Assembly: GCA_937961295.1 (NCBI GenBank)
Contig: CALGOK010000191.1
Span: forward strand, 1 to 5,804
Direction: 5' to 3'
Origin: an uncultured Gemmatimonadota bacterium
GTDB taxonomy: Bacteria > Gemmatimonadota > Gemmatimonadetes > Gemmatimonadales > GWC2-71-9
DNA length: 5,804 nucleotides
Of the stretch, positions 1 through 5,480 are shown in pieces. The notes under the pieces are model-generated. The model made no database searches and was not told the DNA's origin. It saw nothing but the letters and a program-made list of their open reading frames with translations. A program made the translations under genes and the position numbers. Numbering within the stretch: position 1 is the stretch's first letter; each line of letters opens with the position of its first letter.

Positions 1-1328
1 GCATCGCCGCGGCGGTGCACGCGAGCAAGGGACGCGCGCTGGTGCTCGCCGCCCCCGTGATGGTGGAACCGCTCGGGCGGGAGATCGCCCAGCTCGCGGC
101 CGCCGGGGAACTCCGGGTGGTTACGGCCACCGGACCCGCACGTGCTGCCCGCCGCCTGGCCGAAGGCATCGTTGACCTCCTGGTCTGCTCCCCCGCCACC
201 GCCCTCGCCCTGCACACCCGATCCGCCCTCAGGGTCGACGGCTTCACCGCCCTCGCCCTCGCCTGGCCAGAGAGCTGGGACGCCGACGAGGCGCTCACCG
301 TGCTCCTCGCCGACCTGGCCCGTGAGGCACAGCGCGTGGTGCTCACCGGCGATCCCCGTGCCGTGGTGGACCTGGTCGAGCGGCACGTGCGCCGATCGCT
401 CACCGTGGGCTTCGCCGAGGCACCGGAGGCCGCCGAGTCGACTCCGGGCGCGATTCGGACCTTCGCCGCCCCGTGGGGTGGCCGGACCGCGGCGGTGGCC
501 GCCGTCATCGAGCTCCTCGACCCCGCCGCGATGGCGGTCTGGACCGCCGATCGGTCGGACGACGCGGCACTGCGGGCCGCCCTGGCCGAGCTCCCGGCCG
601 GGTCGCTGGTCCACCGCGAGGTCCCCGAGGCGCCAGTGGTGGTCTGCCATGACCTGCCGACCCCCGGTGAGCTGGCGGCGCTGGCGGCCGGCCTGGAAGT
701 GGTGCTGGTGGTGCCGCCGGGAACCGAGGGCTACGTGGCCCGGCTCGCCCCAGCCGCACGCCCGATCCGGCAGGCCGGCTCGAGCGACCTGGCCCGGGAC
801 CGCGATGCGGCCCTGCGCGCCGAGATCACCGCCCTCATCGACCACAAGGACCTCACGGCCGCTGGCTACGCCCTGGCCCCGCTCTTCGACCGGTTCGACC
901 CCCAGGCGGTGGCAGCGGCCTGCTTTGCCCTCTGGCGCCGGGGTCCGGTCGGCACCCCGGCTGGCGGGGCCCAGGCCGCCGACGAACCGGCGGAGCCCCC
1001 GACCCCGGTGGGCGGGGTGGCCCGAAGCAAGGTCTGGGCCGGCGTGGGTCGCCGGGACGACGCCACGCCCGGAGACCTCGTGGCGGTGCTGATCAAGGAG
1101 GTCGGGCTCTCCCGCGAGGCGGTGGGGCGGATCGAGCTGCGGGAGACCTTCTCGCTGGTCGAGGTACCGACCGATCAGGCCGAGCGAGTGGCGGCGGGAC
1201 TCACGGGACTGACGATCCGCCGCCGCAAGCTGGTGGCCCGGGTCGACCGGGGCCTGCCGTCCCGCGGCGGTGGGGGCGGCGGTGGCCCCCGGAGCGGCGG
1301 CCGGCCGCCCCGCCGCCACGGGGGCTGA
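1..1328 (+). CDS. Degenerate DEAD-box helicase-like protein with DbpA RNA-binding domain (5' end outside window)
   Basis: Probably an RNA-binding protein derived from a DEAD-box helicase, acting on structured RNA or ribosome assembly; the role is inferred. The frame is open from base 3 and ends at TGA 1326-1328. A GTG at 15 is an unlikely start, because helicase-like sequence (ALVLAAP, motif Ia region, nt 36-62) follows at once, so motif I and the Q motif should lie upstream. The domain order matches DeaD/DbpA proteins. A RecA-like lobe comes first, with CSPAT (186-200) in place of TPGR, WPES (264-275) in place of DEAD, and TGD (345-353) in place of SAT. A shortened second lobe follows (about 450-746), then a helical region like the DeaD dimerisation segment (about 816-941). 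A DbpA-type RRM (about 1032-1250) contains VGRRDDATPGDLV, FSLVEVP and IRRRKL. The tail is Gly/Arg/Pro-rich. Losing motifs II and III predicts no ATP-driven unwinding. The C-terminal domain call is firm; inactivity is inferred. Confidence 0.84.
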   Translation, partial: IAAAVHASKGRALVLAAPVMVEPLGREIAQLAAAGELRVVTATGPARAARRLAEGIVDLLVCSPATALALHTRSALRVDGFTALALAWPESWDADEALTVLLADLAREAQRVVLTGDPRAVVDLVERHVRRSLTVGFAEAPEAAESTPGAIRTFAAPWGGRTAAVAAVIELLDPAAMAVWTADRSDDAALRAALAELPAGSLVHREVPEAPVVVCHDLPTPGELAALAAGLEVVLVVPPGTEGYVARLAPAARPIRQAGSSDLARDRDAALRAEITALIDHKDLTAAGYALAPLFDRFDPQAVAAACFALWRRGPVGTPAGGAQAADEPAEPPTPVGGVARSKVWAGVGRRDDATPGDLVAVLIKEVGLSREAVGRIELRETFSLVEVPTDQAERVAAGLTGLTIRRRKLVARVDRGLPSRGGGGGGGPRSGGRPPRRHGG

Positions 1329-1335
1329 AACGCCG

Positions 1336-1361
1336 ACGGGCCGCCCAGCGGGGCGGCCCGT
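1336..1361. terminator. Probable bidirectional terminator hairpin between convergent genes
   Basis: A perfect 11-bp inverted repeat (arms 1336-1346 and 1351-1361, loop AGCG) lies 7 nt after the stop of the helicase-like gene and 43 nt beyond the stop of the HU gene on the other strand. Its position and very GC-rich stem suit a terminator shared by two converging transcripts. Neither flank has a proper T-run: the plus side reads AGTCCCTGTG and the minus side CGGCGTTTCAG. It is therefore not a textbook intrinsic terminator, and it may act with Rho or mainly protect 3' ends. Confidence 0.68.
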
Positions 1362-1404
1362 AGTCCCTGTGTCCTGCGGGTTGGCGGCTGATCCGCCCGG
1401 CGGC

Positions 1405-1695
1405 TTACTTGGCCTTGTTGACCATGTCCTTCAGGCCCTTGCCGGGACGGAAGGCGGGCACCTTGGACGCCTTGATCTTGATGGTGGCGCCGGTCTGCGG
1501 GTTGCGGCCCTCACGCGCCGCACGCTTGCGCACTTCGAAGCTGCCGAAGCCGGTCAGGTTCACGCTGCCGCCCTTCTTCAGCTCCCTCGCGATGAGGCCG
1601 TCGGCCGAGAAGAACAGGTCCACGATCTCGCCGGCATGCGCCTTCGAGGTATCGAGGGCCTTCGCGACCGCCTCGATGAGCTCCATCTTGTTCAC
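1405..1695 (-). CDS. hup: HU family DNA-binding protein
   Basis: A small nucleoid protein that binds and bends DNA as a dimer in the cytoplasm. It is 96 aa, close to the usual length of about 90. It begins MNKMELIEAVAKAL, the typical HU N-terminus, with helices forming the dimer core over residues 1-40. The signature VNLTGFGSFEVRKR (about 45-58) follows, then the DNA-embracing beta arm with RNPQTG at 64-69. The Pro in this arm intercalates in known HU/IHF structures. The C-terminus FRPGKGLKDMVNK is also typical. The start is GTG at 1693-1695, because HU proteins begin with MNK and an AGGAG sits 6 nt upstream; the ATG three codons later would cut this off. The frame stays open further upstream, but that stretch has no HU sequence. 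It is a single-gene unit, divergent from tdk and convergent with the helicase-like gene. HU versus IHF subunit cannot be fully settled, but HU is the better match. Confidence 0.96.
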   Translation of the reverse strand: MNKMELIEAVAKALDTSKAHAGEIVDLFFSADGLIARELKKGGSVNLTGFGSFEVRKRAAREGRNPQTGATIKIKASKVPAFRPGKGLKDMVNKAK

Positions 1696-1701
1696 GGGGT
1701 G

Positions 1702-1706
1702 CTCCT
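1702..1706 (-). promoter_or_regulatory. Ribosome binding site of the HU gene
   Basis: Read on the minus strand this is AGGAG, 6 nt before the GTG at 1693-1695. It supports the GTG over the ATG three codons downstream as the translation start. Confidence 0.8.
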
Positions 1707-1724
1707 GGGTTGAAATGGGTGGGA

Positions 1725-1742
1725 TTCGAGCCCGGGCCCGAA
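1725..1742. repeat. 18-bp near-perfect dyad in the HU leader
   Basis: The sequence TTCGAGCCCGGGCCCGAA equals its reverse complement except for one of nine base pairs (A at 1729 faces C at 1738). It lies between the candidate HU promoter and the HU ribosome binding site. It could be an operator for a dimeric regulator or a leader hairpin. In DNA this GC-rich the central CCCGGG core is not surprising, so function is unproven. Confidence 0.4.
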
Positions 1743-1759
1743 CGGCCGGGTCGCGCGAG

Positions 1760-1789
1760 AATATGGGGACCGTGCGCGAAACTCCGCAA
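1760..1789 (-). promoter_or_regulatory. Candidate sigma-70-type promoter for the HU gene
   Basis: On the minus strand, TTGCGG (plus positions 1784-1789) and CATATT (1760-1765) are separated by 18 nt. That resembles -35 and -10 elements, and the AT-rich patch is rare in this window. Transcription would start near 1753, giving a leader of roughly 55-60 nt to the GTG at 1695. The match is approximate and read by eye. I saw no comparable promoter facing tdk in the 176-nt divergent gap. Confidence 0.35.
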
Positions 1790-1871
1790 GATCCCTGCAT
1801 TTCCGGGTGATGCCCTCGCGGACCCCAAGCGGGACAAGGCCTCCCGACCGACACCACTTGACGAGAGCCTC

Positions 1872-2483
1872 ATGACCATGCACCAGCGCCAGGGCCGGAT
1901 CGAGATCGTGGCCGGCGTGATGTTCAGCGGGAAGAGCGAGGAGCTGATCCGGCGGGTGCGGCGGGCGCTGATCGCCCGGCGCCGGGTCCGGGTGTTCAAG
2001 TCCCACCTCGACGCCCGCTACGAGGGGCTCCACCGCATCTCCAGCCACACCGGGGCGGCCATCGAGGCGGCACCGATCGACCGCGCCGAGGAGATCCTCC
2101 GGGCGGTGGAGGAACCCGAGTCGGTGGACGTGGTGGCCGTCGACGAGGCGCAGTTCCTCGACGCCGGCATTGTGGAGGTGGCCACGCATCTCGCCGAGCA
2201 CGGGGTGCGGGTGATCTGTGCCGGGACCGACACCGACTTCCGCGGCGAACCGTTCGGCATGATGGGACACCTGATGGCGATCGCCGAGGAGGTCACCAAG
2301 CTGCAGGCGATCTGCGTGGTCTGCGGCGACCTCGCCTGCCGCAACCAGCGGCTGGTCGGCGGCCAGCCGGCCCCGTGGAATTCGCCCGTGGTCCAGGTCG
2401 GGGGGAGCGAGAGCTACGAGGCGCGCTGCCGCGCCTGCTTCCAGCTGCCGCGCCACGACGAGGACCAGGTGGCGCTCTTGTGA
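1872..2483 (+). CDS. tdk: Thymidine kinase (TK1-like, type II)
   Basis: Phosphorylates thymidine to dTMP with ATP in the cytosolic pyrimidine salvage pathway. It is 203 aa, normal for bacterial TK1-like enzymes. Visible elements in order: P-loop GVMFSGKS (15-22), Walker B-like DEAQF (91-95) whose Glu is the expected catalytic base, and GTDTDFRGEPFG (118-129) as in the family. The zinc site is formed by C148/C151 and C186/C189, and the lasso-region sequence VGGSESYEARC (176-186) is typical of substrate binding. The start is ATG 1872, with a weak GAGAG 4 nt upstream; the ATG at 1878 is a possible alternative, and both keep the whole domain. The frame stays open back to 1710, but that stretch covers the HU control region and has no kinase sequence. 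An extra Cys (C156) replaces the residue after Ala in the usual A-x-R-T-Q-R stretch, here ACRNQR. The stop overlaps the coaE start by 4 nt. Confidence 0.96.
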   Translation: MTMHQRQGRIEIVAGVMFSGKSEELIRRVRRALIARRRVRVFKSHLDARYEGLHRISSHTGAAIEAAPIDRAEEILRAVEEPESVDVVAVDEAQFLDAGIVEVATHLAEHGVRVICAGTDTDFRGEPFGMMGHLMAIAEEVTKLQAICVVCGDLACRNQRLVGGQPAPWNSPVVQVGGSESYEARCRACFQLPRHDEDQVALL

Positions 2484-3076
2484 CGCGCGTCGTCGCGCTC
2501 ACCGGCAACGTCGCCGCGGGCAAGTCGCGGGTGGCCGACCTGTTCCGGGAATGGGGCGCGACGATCATCGACGCCGACCGCATCGTGCGCACGCTGCAGG
2601 AGCCGGGCGAGGCGGTCTTCAACCGCATCGTGGAGCACTTCGGCACGGCGGTGGTCCGTCCCGACGGCGCGCTCGACCGCGACGCACTGCGCGCGATCGT
2701 CCTCGCCGATCCGGCCGCGCGCCTCGAGCTCGAGCGCATGGTCCATCCCGCGGTGGCAGCGCGGCGCGAGGAACTGGTCCGCGCCGCAGTCGATCGCGGC
2801 GCGGCGCTGGTCGTGGTCGACATCCCGCTGCTCTACGAGGCCGATGACCCGTCACGCTACGACGTGGTGGTGCTGGTCGACGCGCCCGCGGCGACCCGGC
2901 GCGACCGGCTGGTGCGCCTCCGCGGACTCGCTCCCGACGAGGCCGACCTCCTCATGGCGGCCCAGCTGCCCACCGGCCCGAAGCGCGTCGCCGCCCAGCA
3001 CGTGATCGACAATGATGGCGACCTCGAGACCCTGGTCGAGCGCACCCGCGCCGTCTGGGAGCGGCTCGCGCGGTGA
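2480..3076 (+). CDS. coaE: Dephospho-CoA kinase
   Basis: Catalyses the last step of coenzyme A synthesis, ATP-dependent phosphorylation of the ribose 3'-hydroxyl of dephospho-CoA. It is 198 aa, the usual size. The P-loop is TGNVAAGKS (8-16), where families normally read TGGIASGKS. It is followed by DADRIVR (31-37), the VHP signature (88-90), DIPLLYE (114-120), the Arg-rich lid (RRDRLVRLRGL, 140-150) and HVIDNDGDLE (174-183), all in canonical order. The start is GTG 2480, overlapping the tdk stop as GTGA, with AGGTGG at 2467-2472 spaced 7 nt away. The overlap implies translational coupling to tdk. The stop in turn overlaps the next gene's GTG in the same way. Identification is secure. Confidence 0.97.
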   Translation: MTRVVALTGNVAAGKSRVADLFREWGATIIDADRIVRTLQEPGEAVFNRIVEHFGTAVVRPDGALDRDALRAIVLADPAARLELERMVHPAVAARREELVRAAVDRGAALVVVDIPLLYEADDPSRYDVVVLVDAPAATRRDRLVRLRGLAPDEADLLMAAQLPTGPKRVAAQHVIDNDGDLETLVERTRAVWERLAR

Positions 3077-3828
3077 TCACCCTTGCCTGGATCGATGCCG
3101 AGTCGCGCGAGCCGTGGCAGCAGATGGCGCTCGACCGGGCCATGGCCGACTGGGCGCGGGACACCGGCGACGCGATCCTCCGCCTCTACCGCTGGCGTGA
3201 TGACACCCTCTCGCTGGGGGCCAACGAATCGGCCGCACGAACCTGGGACCGGAATCTCCTGGAGCGCGACGGGATTCCCTGCGTGAGGCGCCCGAGCGGC
3301 GGCCGCGGCGTCTGGCACGCGCGGGCCGACCTCACCTACGCCTGGGCCGGCCCCAGCGGCGGTCCCGCCGGGGTCCGCCAGCGCTACCGCGATCTGCACG
3401 ACCGGATCGCCACGGTGATCGCCGCGCGCGGCCTCGCCACGGTACTCGCCGCCGAGCCGTCGCGTGCACCCGGGCTCGGCGCCGGGGCGTGCTTCGACAC
3501 GGCGGTGGGCGGCGAGGTGCTCGTCGCGGGGCGCAAGCGGGTCGGATCGGCGCAGAAGGTGATCGGTGACACGCTGCTGCAGCACGGCGCGCTCGCGCTG
3601 GCCGACGGCGATGGTGGCCGACGCTATCGCCTCGACAGGGTGGCCGCGGCACATTCATCGCGTGGAGATCCGGTGCTCGACCCGGATGATCTTGCGGTGG
3701 CGATTCACGATGCGTGGCTCGCCGACGGAGCGCGGCGGGCCGACCCGGTCGTCGTCGCGACGATCCTCGCCGGCTGCCGGCTCCATGAGCCGCAGTTCCG
3801 CGATCCCGCCTGGACCTGGCGCCGCTGA
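3073..3828 (+). CDS. lipM: LipM-like octanoyltransferase / lipoate ligase family protein
   Basis: Member of the biotin/lipoate ligase (BPL_LplA_LipB) fold, 251 aa. Most likely it moves octanoyl from acyl carrier protein to a lipoyl domain such as GcvH, the first step of lipoate assembly. It shows MALDRAMADW (18-27), the RRPSGGRGVWH motif (72-82), C140 in ACFD, the conserved Lys K155 in GRKRVGSAQ (153-161) and LLQHG (168-172). From remembered Bacillus LipM sequence, C140 lines up with its acyl-enzyme Cys and the C-terminal PAWTWRR resembles its end. LplA-type ligases lack this Cys, so transferase is favoured over ATP-dependent ligase; a LipL-type amidotransferase is a less likely alternative. 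It is slightly shorter than LipM (about 278 aa). GTG start 3073 overlaps the coaE stop as GTGA; the nearest SD-like GGGAG (3057-3061) is 11 nt away, so coupled translation is likely. Confidence 0.86.
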   Translation: MITLAWIDAESREPWQQMALDRAMADWARDTGDAILRLYRWRDDTLSLGANESAARTWDRNLLERDGIPCVRRPSGGRGVWHARADLTYAWAGPSGGPAGVRQRYRDLHDRIATVIAARGLATVLAAEPSRAPGLGAGACFDTAVGGEVLVAGRKRVGSAQKVIGDTLLQHGALALADGDGGRRYRLDRVAAAHSSRGDPVLDPDDLAVAIHDAWLADGARRADPVVVATILAGCRLHEPQFRDPAWTWRR

Positions 3829-3843
3829 CCCGCCATCGAACCT

Positions 3844-3848
3844 GGGAG
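3844..3848 (+). promoter_or_regulatory. Ribosome binding site of the solute-binding protein gene
   Basis: GGGAG sits 5 nt before ATG 3854. It favours this ATG over the in-frame GTG at 3848, which overlaps the site, and it places the N-terminal Met-Arg of the signal peptide at the start. Confidence 0.6.
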
Positions 3849-3853
3849 TGCAG

Positions 3854-5479
3854 ATGCGACACCTGGTGCTGCCACTCGTCTCGCTCGCCCTTGCCCTCGG
3901 CGCTCCGCCGCGGGCCGCGGCGCAGGCGGTGCCGGGGACGCTGATCATGGCGCTGCCTGCCGATCCGCGGCCGGTGCCGTACCTGATCCGCAACACCTCC
4001 GATGCCGACGTGGCCGACCAGCTCTTCCTCCGGCTCGCCGGCCTCGGCGCGACGCTGCGCACCACCGGCGACGACGCGATGCAACCCGAGCTCGCCGAGC
4101 GCTGGGTGCGGCGCGACTCGCTCACGCTCGAGTTCACGCTGGACGCGCGTGCTCGCTGGCACGACGGCACGCCGGTGACCAGCCGCGACGTGACGTTCGC
4201 CTGGCAGCTCATCCATCAGCCGGCGCTCGGCGTCGACCTCGCCCCGTTCGCCATGATCGCGGCGGTGGAGGCGATCGACGACCGGCGATTCGCGGTGCGA
4301 TTCCGGCGACCGTCGGTGGAGCAGGTCTACCATGTCGCGTTCCAGCTGCAGCCGATGCCCGCGCACCTGCTCGCGCGGATCCCGGCGGAGTCGCTCGCGA
4401 CCTCGGCGTTCACCGCGGCACCCGTGGGCAACGGCCCGTACCGGTTCGAGCGCCGGGTGCCCGGGCAGGTCACCGAGTTGCGCGCGGTGGACCAGCACTT
4501 CCGCGGCCGGCCGGGTATCGCCCGCGTGCTGTTCCGCACGATTCCCGACGGCACCGCGCGGTTCAATGCGCTGCGCGGCGGCGGGATCGACGTGATGGGC
4601 GACCTCTCGCCCACCCAGGCCCAGCAGGCCCGCCAGCGCCCGACGCTCCGCATCGTGGCCGAGCCGCACAATCTGGTGACCTACCTGCTGTACAACGCCA
4701 GGGTGCCCGGCGACACGGCGCGGGCCCATCCGATCCTCGCCGATCGACGGGTGCGCGAGGCGCTGGCGCTCGCCCTCGACCGGCGCGTGGTGGCGACCGG
4801 GGCGTTCGGCAGTTCCACGCTCGCTCCCGACGCGGTGCGGTCGCAGGCGTGGAACTGGCTCGGCGGCGTGCCCGCACCGGCCCGCGCCAACCTGCGCGCT
4901 GCCCGCGCGCTGCTCGCCGAGGCCGGATGGCGCGACACCGATGGCGACGGCGTGCTCGACCGCAACGGAGCGCCGCTGGAGCTGCGGATCATCTATCCCG
5001 GCCCGTCCGCGTCGCGGAGCGTGATTGCGGTGCAGGTGGAGCGCATGCTGGACGCGGCCGGTGTGCGCGCGGTGCTGGAGCCGCTCGAGGGCCCGGTGTG
5101 GTTCGCCAAGCGGCGCGCCGGCGACTTCGACATCGACATCTCCGCCGTGAACCAGGACGCGTCGCCGTACTCGCTCGTGCAGGCCTGGTCGTGCACCGCG
5201 GCGAGCCAGCCGATCACCAGCAACGTCGGCCGCTGGTGCGATGCCGAGTTCGACCGCCTGCTCGCCGGCGCAGCGACCCAGCGCGATCCCAATGCCGGGT
5301 ATCGCGCCGCGCTCGAGCGGATGGCCGATTGGCGGCCCGCGGTGGTGGTGGCCGCGCCGATCAACATCGTCGCCGTGCACACCCGGCTCGAGCAGGTGCG
5401 GATCCGGCCGATCAAGGCCTTCACCGACCTCTGGCGCTGGCGGGTGCGCCCGGGGGCCGCGCTGGCACGCGATCGCTGA
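3854..5479 (+). CDS. ABC transporter substrate-binding protein, family 5 (peptide/nickel type)
   Basis: Periplasmic receptor that delivers a solute, typically an oligopeptide, nickel complex or opine-like compound, to an ABC importer. It is 541 aa, typical of SBP_bac_5. Residues 1-25 form a Sec signal peptide (MRH, hydrophobic core LVLPLVSLALALG, then AQA before V26). There is no lipobox Cys, so it should be released into a periplasm. Family hallmarks follow: QPELAERW (77-84), the signature RWHDGTPVTSRDVTFAW (101-117), GNGPYRFE (192-199), DRRVREALALALDR (297-310) and LLAEAGW (353-359). An Asp-rich loop DTDGDGVLD (361-369) has the spacing of a calcium-binding loop, as many relatives do. C447 and C462 are the only obvious cysteines and could form a disulfide. 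It lies 25 nt after the lipM-like stop and 1 nt before the permease. The ligand cannot be read from sequence. Confidence 0.94.
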   Translation: MRHLVLPLVSLALALGAPPRAAAQAVPGTLIMALPADPRPVPYLIRNTSDADVADQLFLRLAGLGATLRTTGDDAMQPELAERWVRRDSLTLEFTLDARARWHDGTPVTSRDVTFAWQLIHQPALGVDLAPFAMIAAVEAIDDRRFAVRFRRPSVEQVYHVAFQLQPMPAHLLARIPAESLATSAFTAAPVGNGPYRFERRVPGQVTELRAVDQHFRGRPGIARVLFRTIPDGTARFNALRGGGIDVMGDLSPTQAQQARQRPTLRIVAEPHNLVTYLLYNARVPGDTARAHPILADRRVREALALALDRRVVATGAFGSSTLAPDAVRSQAWNWLGGVPAPARANLRAARALLAEAGWRDTDGDGVLDRNGAPLELRIIYPGPSASRSVIAVQVERMLDAAGVRAVLEPLEGPVWFAKRRAGDFDIDISAVNQDASPYSLVQAWSCTAASQPITSNVGRWCDAEFDRLLAGAATQRDPNAGYRAALERMADWRPAVVVAAPINIVAVHTRLEQVRIRPIKAFTDLWRWRVRPGAALARDR

Positions 5480-5480
5480 C

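Noticed and set aside
15..17. GTG at 15 as the true start of the helicase-like gene
   Set aside because: The frame is open to the window edge, and RecA-lobe sequence begins within a few codons, so the N-terminal part of the domain must lie upstream.
142..1092. A 316-codon plus-strand frame inside the helicase-like gene
   Set aside because: It is a Pro/Ser/Arg/Trp-rich frameshift shadow; the other frame carries the recognisable RecA-like and DbpA-domain sequence.
1296..1309. 14-bp perfect palindrome GGCGGCCGGCCGCC
   Set aside because: It lies within the coding tail that encodes a Gly/Arg/Pro-rich stretch and is explained by runs of GGC, CGG, CCG and CGC codons.
1383..1397. Small 5-bp hairpin (GGCGG CTGAT CCGCC) just past the HU stop
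   Set aside because: The stem is short and unremarkable for this base composition; the 11-bp hairpin at 1336-1361 is a far better terminator candidate.
1717..1745. tRNA T-arm-like sequence on the minus strand (GGGCTCGAATCCC)
   Set aside because: Only three stem pairs form, and no matching acceptor stem, anticodon arm or D arm is present upstream at the right distance.
1710..1871. N-terminal extension of thymidine kinase from a TTG at 1710
   Set aside because: The extra 54 residues have no kinase similarity, and the stretch contains the HU leader and promoter region; ATG 1872 gives a normal family length.
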